From Adiantum capillus-veneris (taxonomy: Eukaryota > Streptophyta > Polypodiopsida > Polypodiales > Pteridaceae), in NCBI GenBank assembly GCA_014529385.2, contig CM043953.1:110740549-110804548 (forward strand): DNA of 64,000 nucleotides, in the 5' to 3' direction. A model generated the notes under the pieces. It had not been told where the DNA came from and did not search any database. It was given only the letters and a program-made list of their open reading frames with translations. Below, in pieces: positions 1-11,057 of this stretch; position 1 is the first letter of the stretch, and each line of letters starts with the position of its first letter. The translations under genes and the position numbers were made by a program.

Positions 1-55
<55 letters not shown>

Positions 56-2440
56 TGCTCGGGCTGCTTTGAAACGTATCGGCAATGATCAAGCAAACAC
101 AACTATATATTTAAGAAAGAGAGAGAAAGAGGGAGGGGGTGCTTGTTGCATTAATACCTTCTTACAAATCTGTCATGACAAATCAAAGTGAGATTAGTAT
201 TTGTTCAACATAGCTTGCGTAAATTTCACCACAACACATCACAAGAAAAGCCACCCCAATCACTGTCTTAAAGCCAGGGGAGTCCTCTTCACCCTGTCGC
301 CCTCTTACAGTATGTGGGATTTATGGCTAGATTGATGACAACACCAGAGACAAGCTATCAAGAACTTAACAAAAAACACCAAGACACTTACGCATCATTG
401 TTGTCCATTACTTCACGTTGGAAGGGAGACAAAGTATCCAAGCTTAGTCCAAATCCACCCTCCTTGATTCAGCAAATGTTGGGCTTACACTAGTAGGAGA
501 AATGATAGATTTCCTACTCTCAATTGAATGATCACTCTCTCTCTTACAATGGCATAGAGTTCCCTTGCTAATCCCCTATTACAACACATGCACATGCATA
601 AGACAATGAGCTTCCACTCAAGAGCTCCTTCTAGAGAGGTTGAGCTTGGCTTCTCAAGCTATAGCATAGTGCTCTTGCTTATGGCTCCCCCCATTTTTGT
701 GCTAGCTACACCCTCATTTTATAGCAATTTTGAAGGCTAGGGCTACTCCTCTAACCATGGTTGGGTTAGATTTTCATCAATTTATCTAATTTCTTTTGCT
801 TGGAATTATCAAGAAGTTTGTGGGGAAAGAGAGAGGAGAGAAATGGAGGTGATAGGACTTTTCATAGTGGGTTAGTGTTAGTAGAGTTAGTATTACTTTA
901 CAAATGGAATTGGATATTTACAATGGGAGTATCCATGTAGGATACAAATAAGGAAGAAAAACTCTTAAGAGGTAAGGAAAGGTGGATTTCTTACAAGGTT
1001 GATGCTCCAAGTGTCTTGAGTAGGGCCAATTTTTGACGCTTGTTGACGGTCCACTAGCTTTGACGGTACATTTTTTCTCCACTCTTGACCTTCCTTGAGA
1101 GACAAGGTAATTGAAGCTGAGTAATCAACCACCATGATGCTGTCTTTTAAGAGAAGAGGCTGAATTTTGTGGTTTTTTTGATAGATATGGGTAAATTGGA
1201 GGAGGAAAAATGAGACTAGGTGGTCAATTTTGGAATGGAATTGTGTGTGGGAGGTATGAGTTCACCATGGTTTCTCTTATTCTTCAAGGTTGAGGAGAAG
1301 GTGAGTAGGGTGCAGAGAGGAGTGGTGAGAGAGGTGGGGATGATGAGTGGAGAAGTGTGTGTGAAAGAGGAAAATGATAAAGTGGAAGAGAGAGTGTGGC
1401 TGCATAGCATGGGAAAACTGGGGTCCACTAATAAAATCATAGCTCACAGCTCGTAGCTCAAAAAAATATGAAAAAATTTGAGGCAAAATTTCAGCCCACG
1501 AGCTACAACTTTTGTTTGTATCACCTTTTCAAATTCGGAGAGCAAGTGAACTTTAAAAATTCAGCAAAACCGACTGTTTTTTTCCACTGCACAAGGTCCT
1601 TGTGGGGTCCTTCTTTGGATGATTCTTTTGAATACCTCCAAGAGTGAGCCCTCCATAGTGCATGTATGCATGCCACCTACCCTTGACCTTATTTGGTAGG
1701 TCTATAATTGAAGATATTGTTGAGATTATGATATAAGTGAATAGTACAACTAAGAAAATCAAATATTGAGGGTCTAAAAAATATGTACATATCAAATATA
1801 AATAATATAAGTGGAAAAAATATAAAGGGGTCAAAAGAAATCTCTCTCATTATGAGGCTACCATAAAAAGATAAATATTTTTGGTGTTCTAATTTTTTAG
1901 AAAAAAAAAAAAAACAAAATAGATGTAGGAAGGGAAAAATCACAATAGTGAAAAAAATATACACATAAATAAAACTAGTTTTTTTTGGATTTTTGTTGGG
2001 GTGGAGTTACACCAAATATAAGCGAATCTTACATGAAAATATTTCTATATGGAATAAAGAGTATGAAAAATGGTAAGAAAATATTGTGGTAATGGTGAGG
2101 CAATGTACAGAGCATAAATAACACACACCTAGGTAGAAATATTTAAATAAATACCAAAATAATTATGAAAAAATATTTTATTTAGGCCCTATATACAAAG
2201 AAATATTTACATACGCATGGGTCATAATATACTTATATTTTTTATTTTTTTTAATTTTTTTGGCTCAACTAGCCCAATGACTAGCTAATTGAGGGTTTTT
2301 TAAGAAGATATGGGAAAAGTCCCGTGACTCACGCACGCCTATGTACAGTGAAATGGTAGGGATAGCCACAATGTTTGAGTGATTTGATAGGGGGGGATAA
2401 CTCACTATGGCAATCACAGAGAGCCGAAAAACGGCTATCA
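1..2440 (-). repeat. 3' LTR of element 1 (truncated by window start)
   Basis: This matches 8622-11057 almost base for base. Both copies share the (GA)n tract, a TATAAAA box on the minus strand (about 717-723 here, 9335-9341 in the other copy) and a long AT-rich U3. The minus-strand tip is TGATAGCCG, followed by a short hairpin (AGCCG, five T, CGGCT). The small frames at 1216-1964 recur in the other LTR and are not genes. Confidence 0.93.
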
Positions 2441-2458
2441 TTAGCCCTCCCCCAGGAT
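2441..2458 (-). other. Polypurine tract of element 1
   Basis: Read on the minus strand the sequence next to the 3' LTR is CTGGGGGAGGGCTAA followed directly by the LTR start TGATAG. A purine-rich tract here primes plus-strand DNA synthesis. The GGGGGAGGGCTA core is almost the same as in element 2 (19931-19947), so the two elements are related. Confidence 0.8.
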
Positions 2459-2468
2459 GATGGTATAT

Positions 2469-3545
2469 TCATGTACCATCATAAAGAATCTTTTCCAAAG
2501 AGAGTGCTTCAGAGTCCTTGACGAGATTTTTATTGTTTGGCCCCTCAGAATTTTGGCTAGAGTTACACTCATGCTTCATGTAACAATACTTACATGAGAC
2601 AGTGGCCTTTTGATAGATCTTTGGTAGATCCTTTGGTAGAAGGCGACTCAAATAGGGCTTCAAGCGATACCCGTTTACTTTCCTGGAGTGCTCTTTACCA
2701 TTCAAGTCCATAAGCTGATAGTAACTTGAATTGAAAGCCTTCTTGACTATGTATGGCCCTTGCCATCTTGTTTCAAATTTGGCATCAAAACGATTATCGA
2801 GTCGATTGTCATACCTTAGCACAAGATCTCCTTCATTCATGCCTTTGTCCTTCAGTTTCTTGTCAAGCTTCTCCTTTGTCTGTGTGGCTTTCCTCTTATA
2901 GCACTCGTATGTTGCTTCTCTTTTCCACTCAAGCTCAGCTAAGGTAAGAAGTCGATCCATCCATGCTTCTTGATCATCTTGTGCTGATTTGCCATGAAGT
3001 CGCATTGTTGGAATGTTTAGCTCAATTGGCTGTAAAGCCTCTTGACCATAGACCAAGTGAAATGGTGTGAACTCCGTGGCTTCCCTATATGTGGTTCGAT
3101 ACGCCCACAAGGCACCATCCAAGAAGTCATCCCACAACTTTATCTTGTTTTTCACCATCTTTCTAATGATGCCTGCAATGACACCATTAGCTTTTTCTAC
3201 CAAACCATTTGATTGGGGATAGTAGGGTGTACTGTGACGATGTAGAATGTGAAGTTCTTCACAGACTTCTGTGAGCAATCCCTTTCTAAACCCTGGACCA
3301 TTATCAGAAACAATCTCCAAAGGTGTGCCAAATCTACAACAAATGTGAGTGTAGACGAATTTGCTCACTGTCTTCTCATTTACCTTTGCCACACTTTGTG
3401 CTTCCACCCACCTAGTCATATAGTCTACAGCCACTAGAATGTAGAGTTTACCATTTTTTGTCCTAGGCAGAGGACCCATAACATCAATGCCCCACTTTTC
3501 AAACGATCCATTTGCAAGCACGATTTGCCTTGGACCATAAACCAA
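2469..3545 (-). CDS. Integrase part of the element 1 polyprotein
   Basis: This inserts the reverse-transcribed cDNA into the genome. It lies in the same frame as the upstream pol segment and is separated from it by one in-frame TAG (3564-3566), so it is the 3' part of a single polyprotein frame. The catalytic core is visible: WGIDVMGPLP (first Asp), SDNGPGFR (second Asp) and SNGLVEKANG (Glu), the DD35E arrangement. A GPY-like segment follows (RWQGPYIVKK). No chromodomain is seen, as expected for the Tat lineage. About 358 residues are open after the stop. The first ATG in this segment is not a likely start; translation would have to come through the TAG. Confidence 0.88.
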   Translation of the reverse strand: MVYGPRQIVLANGSFEKWGIDVMGPLPRTKNGKLYILVAVDYMTRWVEAQSVAKVNEKTVSKFVYTHICCRFGTPLEIVSDNGPGFRKGLLTEVCEELHILHRHSTPYYPQSNGLVEKANGVIAGIIRKMVKNKIKLWDDFLDGALWAYRTTYREATEFTPFHLVYGQEALQPIELNIPTMRLHGKSAQDDQEAWMDRLLTLAELEWKREATYECYKRKATQTKEKLDKKLKDKGMNEGDLVLRYDNRLDNRFDAKFETRWQGPYIVKKAFNSSYYQLMDLNGKEHSRKVNGYRLKPYLSRLLPKDLPKIYQKATVSCKYCYMKHECNSSQNSEGPNNKNLVKDSEALSLEKILYDGT

Positions 3546-3563
3546 TCTTCTATTCCCATTTAC

Positions 3564-6350
3564 CTAACAATTGTGACAACTTTTACACCAATGTTGGACA
3601 TCCACATGCAGACTTGGCCAAACATACCCCGCAAGCAAAATCTTCTTCACAGTTAATTCTTGGGCAAAATGACCACCACATGCTTTTTCATGTAAACCTT
3701 TTAGAATGGCTGGAATTTCCTCAATAGTTGGTACTCTTATACATACTTGATCCCTCCCTCTTTGATAGAGGGAGCCTTCTAGGAAGAGATATGCGCTTGC
3801 CTTCTTCATGAGTCTCCTCTTCTGAGCCTTCGTGAAGTCTTGTGGAAACTCGCCCTCCAAAATGTAGCTAATAATGGGAGTCAATGACTCCCATCCCTGG
3901 TATCTCGGTTGCTTGACAGTTGCTGCCACCATGATGACCTGCACTTCTTTCTCAACACATGTAACTACTTGCTGTGCAAGCAAATCGGCATCTTCATTCT
4001 GTTTCCTAGGAATATGATATAGTTGCACTTCTTCAAATTGATTCAACAATCTACGAATGGCATGAAATTTTGTCCGTAAGCTTTCATTCTTGCATGCCCA
4101 AATGCCTAAAATCTGTTTAACAATGAGAAGTGCATCTCCCTTTACCATGAGGCGTTGTATCCCTTGGCCAATGCACATCTTCAAACCATGAATTAGTGTG
4201 TCGTATTCTGCTTCATTGTTGCTAGCTGAACTTGGTAGATTGAACTTGTCTTTCATGACCACCTCTCCACTTGGGTTGAGCAACACTAGCCCTCCCCCTG
4301 CTTTTCCTGTGGCTCGACGAAAAGCTCCATCAAAGAACAAGGTAAAAGCATTAGGAATACTTTTTGGTGGTGGTAATGGTAGGGTCTTTACTTCAGGCAC
4401 CTTAATCTCCTTTTCATGCACCCTATAAGTGAGAATCCCTGCCAATTGTGCACGCACACTATCTTCTACCTTGAAAGAGTATTGAAACTCTTGCAACTCC
4501 ATAATCCACTTTGAGATCCTAGTACTAAGATTCATTTGAGATGACACCCAAGGGAACAAATTCTCTGCAGTGAGAATTACAAAAGGTTTTGGTAGCAGGT
4601 AGGATCTAAACTTTCTCACCGCAAACATGAGAGAAAGCATCATGAGTTCTGCTTCTATGTAGTCTCTCTCCAAAGCATTCATGACCCTACTAGCAAAGTA
4701 GATGGGTCGCATCCTTGTACTGTGGGGATCTTGTTGTAGCAACATAGCACCAATTGTTTCCCTTCCAACACTAGAGCTAACAAAGAATGTGTACTCCCAA
4801 CAAGGAGGCATGAGTGTTGGTAGCTCTGACAAAATGACTTTAATGTTACAAAAATACTCTTCAAGCTCATCAGACCATGCAAATTCTACTTGTTGTGTCA
4901 ACTTTTGCAAAGGATGAAGCAACTCCGAAGCTAAGTGAATAAAGCGTGACATATACTTCACTTTTTGAATGAATGATATGACCTCTTTGAGATTCTTGGG
5001 TGAGGGGAGCTCAATAAGAGCCTTTGCCTTTGAAGGATCCACCTCAATGCCTTTATAGGAAACCTTGTGACCAAGCAAGATCACTTCATCCTCAACTATG
5101 TGACACTTGTCGGGGTTGAGTTGACCTCCCATGTCATAGAACTTCTTTAAACCTTCTTCTACCCTTTGTAGATGCAATGATTTTGAGCTATAAATGCAAA
5201 AATCATCAATAAAAACCCTAATGGACTTTCCAAAGAATGCTTGAAACACCATGTTCATGAAGCGTTGGAAAGTTGCAGGAGGATTTGTCAGGCCAAATGG
5301 CATGACTCTAAAAGCATAACAACCCCAAGGAGTGATAAAGGTTGTTTTCAATTGATCCTCCAATGCGATACCTATTTGAAAGTAACCCGAGTAGCCATCA
5401 CACACAGTGTACTTCTCATGACCAGCTACTTCATTTAGTGTCTCATCCTGAAATGGGAGGGGAAAGTGATCTCTTTTTGTTGCCTCATTAAGTGGACGAT
5501 AATCCACACACACCCTCCACTTGCCGTTTTTCTTAGGAGTGACAACAACGGGAGAGACCCACTCTGAATTCTCCACTGGATAAATGAAACCTGCTGCTAG
5601 AAGCTTTCTTACCTCCTTGAGTAGAGCCTGCTCCTTAATGACTCCTAGCCTTCGTAGCTTTTGAGCCTTAGGTGTGGCCTCTGGCTTCAACTCAATCTTG
5701 TGTTGAACAACATCTACTCCACGTACATCGGTGTAGTCTTTAGCAAAAAGCCTCGGAAATTTCCTTAGCACACATTTGAACTCCTCTCTTTCATCCTTTG
5801 TAAGTGTTGTAGACAACATACCTTCTAACATTCCTTCATCTTCCACCTTTTGGTTCTCTTGGGAACCTACCTCTTCCAAACCTCGACAAGAGGTCTCTTG
5901 GTTGCTTGGCTTAAACCTTACCCCCATGACTTTGATGGAAGACTCCTCTTCAGTAATGCTGCTACTACTTTCTTCTTCTGAAGTGCTATCGGTCCAACCT
6001 TCTTCCGTCTCACTTTGAGATGATTCTTCATGGAGCTCCTCTTGGCGTTGTTCCTTCATGTCAAAGACAACCTTCTTATGATTGTCATTCCTGAAAATTA
6101 ATTTCCCACTCTCCGAATCCTGCAAAGCTCGCATTTTCATTAGCCATGGTCTTCCTAGGATAAATGGATAACCACTTCCCTTGGTCGACATAACATAAAA
6201 ATCCACTGCCTTCTTAATGCCAAAGGCCTCCACAAAAACATTTTTACAAATGCCTACGCACCTAGCCTTGCTATTGTTTGCCATTTTCACTTTGATTTCA
6301 AGTGTCTCATGGATGTGCATGCCTAGTCTTTGCATGAGCCCTTCTGTCAT
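3564..6350 (-). CDS. Pro-pol of element 1: protease end, RT, two RNase H domains, integrase zinc domain
   Basis: A 928-residue frame. The start holds the C-terminal half of the aspartic protease (flap-side motif YPFILGRPWLM). Reverse transcriptase follows (about residues 250-440; KKNGKWRVCVDYR, then the active site FIDDF with Asp382 and Asp383). The normal gypsy RNase H lies at about 480-600. A second, archaeal-type RNase H lies at about 668-795, with FFDGA, NNEAEY, KGDA and EDADLLA carrying the four acidic residues. The HHCC zinc domain of integrase ends the segment (HVDVQHWCKSCHNC), where a TAG interrupts the frame before the catalytic core. The first ATG overlaps the gag stop as ATGA, in a different frame. 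Tat-lineage assignment rests on the dual RNase H and its order. Confidence 0.92.
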   Translation of the reverse strand: MTEGLMQRLGMHIHETLEIKVKMANNSKARCVGICKNVFVEAFGIKKAVDFYVMSTKGSGYPFILGRPWLMKMRALQDSESGKLIFRNDNHKKVVFDMKEQRQEELHEESSQSETEEGWTDSTSEEESSSSITEEESSIKVMGVRFKPSNQETSCRGLEEVGSQENQKVEDEGMLEGMLSTTLTKDEREEFKCVLRKFPRLFAKDYTDVRGVDVVQHKIELKPEATPKAQKLRRLGVIKEQALLKEVRKLLAAGFIYPVENSEWVSPVVVTPKKNGKWRVCVDYRPLNEATKRDHFPLPFQDETLNEVAGHEKYTVCDGYSGYFQIGIALEDQLKTTFITPWGCYAFRVMPFGLTNPPATFQRFMNMVFQAFFGKSIRVFIDDFCIYSSKSLHLQRVEEGLKKFYDMGGQLNPDKCHIVEDEVILLGHKVSYKGIEVDPSKAKALIELPSPKNLKEVISFIQKVKYMSRFIHLASELLHPLQKLTQQVEFAWSDELEEYFCNIKVILSELPTLMPPCWEYTFFVSSSVGRETIGAMLLQQDPHSTRMRPIYFASRVMNALERDYIEAELMMLSLMFAVRKFRSYLLPKPFVILTAENLFPWVSSQMNLSTRISKWIMELQEFQYSFKVEDSVRAQLAGILTYRVHEKEIKVPEVKTLPLPPPKSIPNAFTLFFDGAFRRATGKAGGGLVLLNPSGEVVMKDKFNLPSSASNNEAEYDTLIHGLKMCIGQGIQRLMVKGDALLIVKQILGIWACKNESLRTKFHAIRRLLNQFEEVQLYHIPRKQNEDADLLAQQVVTCVEKEVQVIMVAATVKQPRYQGWESLTPIISYILEGEFPQDFTKAQKRRLMKKASAYLFLEGSLYQRGRDQVCIRVPTIEEIPAILKGLHEKACGGHFAQELTVKKILLAGYVWPSLHVDVQHWCKSCHNC

Positions 6351-7747
6351 GATGCAAATTTGTCACCCCCATCCACTAGACCTTTCCTAACCAATCTTCC
6401 TTTTATGTAACAATCTAGCACATGTGTAATATCCTCGTTCATTTCAGCATGTGCAATTTTTACAACAGGAAAACTCTCTTTTACCTTTCTCCTAGTGCTA
6501 ACTGCCTTTGTTAAATCCCTCCTAACTTGTGGGCATAATGCAAGAAACTGAGGCCATGAGATATCAAGACCCTTACCTCGCATGTCTTCCAACAGGTTGT
6601 ATGGAGCCATACCATGTCCAAGAGGGAAGTCTTGGAGATTGATACGACGTCTAGTCCTCTTAGCTTCCTTGGTCTCCTTTGCCTTCTTGCCTTGTCCATG
6701 GTCACTGTGTGGAGGGACACCCTCTTTCTCTTTACCTTTGCCTCGGCCACGCTTAATGCCATTGGCTTCCATGTCAACCTCATTTGAATTTGTCACCTCT
6801 ACCACATGCACATTTGGATCTCGCAAAGGTGGAACTCCTTCTACCCCTTGTGGAGGTGGTCTTGGTCCATTTGGCCTTTGTAGAAGCCTTGGTTGTTGAC
6901 CAGCTCCTTCTCCTGCATTCATCACTGGGTAATTCATGTTAGGTCTCCCTGGCTCTCCACGGGGCCAAGGACAATTATACATCCCATGTCCAGACTCTCC
7001 GCAATTCCAACATTGCAAGACTCTCCTAGGTCGTGGATCTCGCTCTTCAGACTTCTTTGCTTGTCCCTTTGGACCTACAGCTTGTGCAAGGTGAATTGAC
7101 AGGCTGCTTAAAGATTCGTTTAACTTCTCAATTACTTCCGCCGTTACCTCAGGAAGATCTATCGATGTTGATGCTTGTGACTTACCTTTGGGTCTAAGAC
7201 CTTCTATTGGAACCTCTCCCCTTAAGCACTTGAGTTTCCTATATTTCTCAGCAGCCCTAGTTTCAGCTGCATCAAAGGTAGCAGGTGCACCCGCCTCAAC
7301 TTTTACCTTAAGGTCAGGAAAGAGTCCGGCTATGAACCTCTCCTTCTTTAGAAATTCTGCACCATCACCAGGGTTAGCAACATTTCGTATCCATAGAGCC
7401 CAAAGACGTAGAAACTCTTGCTTGTACAAGTAGTAGTCATCTAAGTCTTTTTGCTTATGAGAAACAATGTCTTGCCATAATTTTTGAGTGTTTTGGGGAT
7501 CAAAGAAGTATTTCTTGAAACGATTCAAAACTTCTGTGTAATTCCCCTTAACTTCCTCAGGCAAAGAGTCAAACCAAGTGCTAGCATCTTTCCTAAGGAC
7601 CACCTCAAACATTTCTACACGTTCTTGATCACTTATTATCCTCTTGATACGGCAAGACATCTTGAAATTTGCTAAAAATAATTCTGTATCCTCTCCAGGC
7701 TCTCCACAGAAAAGAGGATACCCAAACATTTGGCGTTGGCTTTCCAT
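6347..7747 (-). CDS. Gag of element 1 with start of protease
   Basis: A 466-residue Gag. The capsid-like region carries the usual retrotransposon gag signature (FLANFKMSCRI, then WFDSLPEEVKGNYTEV). The nucleocapsid has one CCHC zinc knuckle (CWNCGESGHGMYNC), followed by a proline- and glycine-rich stretch and a basic stretch. The last residues enter the aspartic protease (VDGG at about 458-461, Asp459 catalytic), after which the frame closes at TGA. In element 2 the same place reads VDGGADICVM without a frame change. The break here is therefore either a small indel mutation or a frameshift used to limit pol output; one sequence cannot decide. Confidence 0.9.
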   Translation of the reverse strand: MESQRQMFGYPLFCGEPGEDTELFLANFKMSCRIKRIISDQERVEMFEVVLRKDASTWFDSLPEEVKGNYTEVLNRFKKYFFDPQNTQKLWQDIVSHKQKDLDDYYLYKQEFLRLWALWIRNVANPGDGAEFLKKERFIAGLFPDLKVKVEAGAPATFDAAETRAAEKYRKLKCLRGEVPIEGLRPKGKSQASTSIDLPEVTAEVIEKLNESLSSLSIHLAQAVGPKGQAKKSEERDPRPRRVLQCWNCGESGHGMYNCPWPRGEPGRPNMNYPVMNAGEGAGQQPRLLQRPNGPRPPPQGVEGVPPLRDPNVHVVEVTNSNEVDMEANGIKRGRGKGKEKEGVPPHSDHGQGKKAKETKEAKRTRRRINLQDFPLGHGMAPYNLLEDMRGKGLDISWPQFLALCPQVRRDLTKAVSTRRKVKESFPVVKIAHAEMNEDITHVLDCYIKGRLVRKGLVDGGDKFAS

Positions 7748-7832
7748 TGAATTGATTTCAAACTGACACCCGTTTTTGTTTTTCTTTCTTAAAAAGATTT
7801 ACACAATAATGTTTTCTAGCTTGCAATCTATT

Positions 7833-8051
7833 CTACAACAAAATAAAGATATTCACATCAAACGACCTATGATAATCAATAAGAGGTAGGATGACAGGGT
7901 TTGGTGATGCGAGAATTTCTCCTACTCTTTGGGCACCAAACATGAACACCATACGTTGTTGAAAATGGATTTTCCTACTAATTGCAATGTTTATTCTAAT
8001 GTGTGGAGTGAAATGGAAGGGGAAAACCGCTATTCCTGGGCCATTATCCAT
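7833..8051 (-). CDS. Small leader frame (copy b) of element 1, conserved in element 2
   Basis: A 72-residue frame starting at a good ATG (MDNGPG), between the primer-binding site and gag. Function unknown. It is clearly homologous to the frame at 14100-14327 of element 2: both contain FPFHF, HIR-NI-I, RKI--QQR, FGA-R-GEI, SP-PVILPL-DY and SFDV-IFIL. It is also homologous to its neighbour at 8073-8285. Ogre, another Tat-lineage group, has an extra ORF1 at this place, but I cannot show homology to it. Confidence 0.6.
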   Translation of the reverse strand: MDNGPGIAVFPFHFTPHIRINIAISRKIHFQQRMVFMFGAQRVGEILASPNPVILPLIDYHRSFDVNIFILL

Positions 8052-8072
8052 GGTCTATGCATGACCTAATGC

Positions 8073-8285
8073 TTAAAACAAAACAAAAATATAGACGTCC
8101 AAACTAAGGTCGTACCTAATGAGAGGCAAAATAAAAGGATTTACTGAAGTGTTTATCTCGGCCAACCTAAGAGGACCTAAAATTCTACGAATGACACGTT
8201 GAAATTGCAACTTAGTACTAACAATTATGTGTACCTTTTGCCTTGCAATGGGAATGAAGGGATCATACAAATTTTCGTGATTCAT
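8073..8285 (-). CDS. Small leader frame (copy a) of element 1, paralogue of copy b
   Basis: A 70-residue frame with an ATG start (MNHENLYDP), ending 21 bp before copy b begins. The C-terminal two thirds align with copy b without large gaps: K/R-I pairs, the FQ-R block, LAEI against VGEI, NPFILPLIRY against NPVILPLIDY, and SLDVYIFVL against SFDVNIFIL. The pair looks like an old tandem duplication in the element leader. Function unknown. Confidence 0.5.
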   Translation of the reverse strand: MNHENLYDPFIPIARQKVHIIVSTKLQFQRVIRRILGPLRLAEINTSVNPFILPLIRYDLSLDVYIFVLF

Positions 8286-8342
8286 GCAAACTACTTGACT
8301 ATGCTAAAGGTTGATTCTACACAAAAATACACAAGCCGTCCT

Positions 8343-8356
8343 CCGTGGGGGCACCA
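8343..8356 (-). other. Primer-binding site of element 1
   Basis: On the minus strand, TGGTGCCCCCAC begins three bases after the LTR end (CCTCA). The same 12 bases follow the 5' LTR of element 2 with the same 3-bp spacing. The primer tRNA should end in GUGGGGGCACCA; I do not assign its identity. Confidence 0.7.
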
Positions 8357-8359
8357 ATT

Positions 8360-8618
8360 TGAGGCGGTCCGGGGCGGGCAACAAGAAGAGCAACCTCTAG
8401 ACACCCTTCAAGGCTCCCGTGCTGCTCAATGGGGCTGGGGCACAACACAACACAAACCAAAACAACAAACCCACAGCCAAATCCCAACTACACAAGGGGC
8501 ACCACCTAGTTTAAGAGCGAACTAGGACGCAAAAGAGGAGAATCGTTAGAGCAACCCACAAACAAGCAAGGAATTTACACTAACCCTAACACCAATGGAA
8601 CACTCTCACACACTAAAA

Positions 8619-8676
<58 letters not shown>

Positions 8677-11057
8677 TGCTCGGGCTGCTTTGAAACGTAT
8701 CGGCAATGATCAAGCAAACACAACTATATATTTAAGAAAGAGAGAGAAAGGGGGAGGGGGTGCTTGTTGCATTAATACCTTCTTACAAATCTGTCATGAC
8801 AAATCAAAGTGAGATTAGTATTTGTTTAACATAGCTTGCATAAATTTCACCACAACACATCACAAGAAAAGCCACCCCAATCACTGTCTTAAAGCCAGGG
8901 GAGTCCTCTCCACCCTGTCGCCCTCTTACAGTATGTGGGATTTATGGCTAGATTGATGACAACACCAGAGACAAGCTATCAAGAACTTAACAAAAAACAC
9001 CAAGACACTTACGCATCATTGTTGTCCATTACTTCACGTTGGAAGGGAGACAAAGTATCCAAGCTTAGTCCAAATCCACCCTCCTTGATTCAGCAAATGT
9101 TGGGCTTACACTAGTAGGAGAAATGATAGATTTCCTACTCTCAATTGAATGATCACTCTCTCTCTTACAATGGCATAGAGTTCCCTTGCTAATCCCCTAT
9201 TACAACACATGCACATGCATAAGACAATGAGCTTCCACTCAAGAGCTCCTTCTAGAGAGGTTGAGCTTGGCTTCTCAAGCTATAGCATAGTGCTCTTGCT
9301 TATGGCTCCCCCTTTTGTGTTACCTACACCCTCCTTTTATAGCAATTTTGAAGGCTAGGGTTACTCCTCTAACCATGGTTGGGTTAGATTTTCAGCAATT
9401 TATCTAATTTCTTTTGCTTGGAATTATCAAGAAGTTGGTGGGGAAAGAGAGAGGAGAGAAATGGAGGTGATAGGACTTTTCATAGTGGGTTAGTGTTAGT
9501 AGAGTTAGTATTAATTTACAAATGGAATTGGATATTTACAATGGGAGTATGCATGTAGGATACAAATAAGGAAGAAAAACTCTTAAGAGGTAAGAAAAGG
9601 TGGATTTCTTACAAGGTTGATGCTCCAAGTGTCTTGAGTAGGGCCAATTTTTGACGCTTGTTGACGGTCCACTAGCTTTGACGGTACATTTTTTCTCCAC
9701 TCTTGACCTTCCTTGAGAGACAAGGTAATTGAAGCTGAGTAATCAACCACCATGATGCTGTCTTTTAAGAGAAGAGGCTGAATTTTGTGGTTTTTTTGAT
9801 AGATATGGGTAAATTGGAGGAGGAAAAATGAGACTAGGTGGTCAATTTTGGAATGGAATTGTGTGTGAGAGGTATGAGTTCACCATGGTTTCTCTTATTC
9901 TTCAAGGTTGAGGAGAAGGTGAGTAGGGTGCAGAGAGGAGTGGTGAGAGATGTGGGGATGATGAGTGGAGAAGTGTGTGTGAAAGAGGAAAATGATAAAG
10001 TGGAAGAGAGAGTGTGGCTGCATAGCATGGAACAACTGGGGTCCACTAATAAAATCATAGCTCACAGCTCGTAGCTCAAAAAAATATGAAAAAATTTGAG
10101 GCAAAATTTCAGCCCACGAGCTACAACTTTTGTTTGTATTACCTTTTCAAATTCGAAGAGCAAGTGAACTTTAAAAATTCAGCAAAACCGACTGTTTTTT
10201 TCCACTGCACAAGGTCCTTGTGGGGTCCTTCTTTGGATGATTCTTTTGAATACCTCCAAGAGTGAGCCCTCCATAGTGCATGTATGCATGCCACCTACCC
10301 TTGACCTTATTTGGTAGGTCTATAATTGAAGATATTGTTGAGATTATGATATAAGTGAATAGTACAACTAAGAAAATCAAATATTGAGGGTCTAAAAAAT
10401 ATGTACATATCAAATATAAATAATATAAGTGGAAAAAATATAAAGGGGTCAAAAGAAATCTCTCTCATTATGAGGCTACCATAAAAAGATAAATATTTTT
10501 GGTGTTCTAATTTTTTAGAAAAAAAAAAAAAACAAAATAGATGTAGGAAGGGAAAAATCACAATAGTGAAAAAAATATACACATAAATAAAACTAGTTTT
10601 TTTTGGATTTTTGTTGGGGTGGAGTTACACCAAATATAAGCGAATCTTACATGAAAATATTTCTATATGGAATAAAGAGTATGAAAAATGGTAAGAAAAA
10701 ATTGTGGTAATGGTGAGGCAATGTACATAGCATAAATAACACACACCTAAGTAGAAATATTTAAATAAATACCAAAATAATTATGAAAAAATCTTTTATT
10801 TAGGCCCTATATACAAAAAAATATTTACATACGCATGGGCCATAATATACTTATATTTTTATTTTTTTTAATTTTTTTGGCTCAACTAGCCCAATGACTA
10901 GCTAATTGAGGGTTTTTAAAGAAGATATGGGAAAAGTCCCGTGACTCACACACGCCTATGTACAGTGAAATGGTAGGGATAGCCACAGTGTTTGAGTGAT
11001 TTGATAGGGGGGGATAACTCACTATGGCAATCACAGAGAGCCGAAAAACGGCTATCA
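8360..11057 (-). repeat. 5' LTR of element 1
   Basis: Full-length copy, about 2698 bp, running on the minus strand from TGATAGCCG (11057) to GCCTCA (8360). It holds a (GA)n tract at 8622-8672 and a minus-strand TATAAAA at 9335-9341. It also contains about 260 bp (8360-8620) whose partner in the left LTR is outside the window. The promoter for element transcription should be here. Confidence 0.88.

Larger units (their letters stand above)
1..11057 (-). mobile_element. Ty3 (Tat lineage) LTR retrotransposon, element 1, nearly intact
   Basis: Read on the minus strand this is 5' LTR (8360-11057), primer-binding site, two leader frames, gag, pro-pol with two RNase H domains and integrase, polypurine tract, then 3' LTR (2440 down to the window edge). 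The second, archaeal-type RNase H between the normal RNase H and integrase is the hallmark of the Tat lineage. The LTR is about 2.7 kb; by comparison with the right copy, roughly 260 bp of the left copy lie outside the window, so the target duplication cannot be checked. The two LTRs differ by scattered substitutions and small indels, by eye near 1 percent. Only two lesions break the proteins: a frame change at the gag/protease junction and one in-frame TAG before integrase. Confidence 0.93.

Noticed and set aside
1216-1964. Several minus- and plus-strand frames of 60-93 codons
   Set aside because: They lie in the LTR of element 1, recur at 9834-10582, overlap one another and have low-complexity composition.
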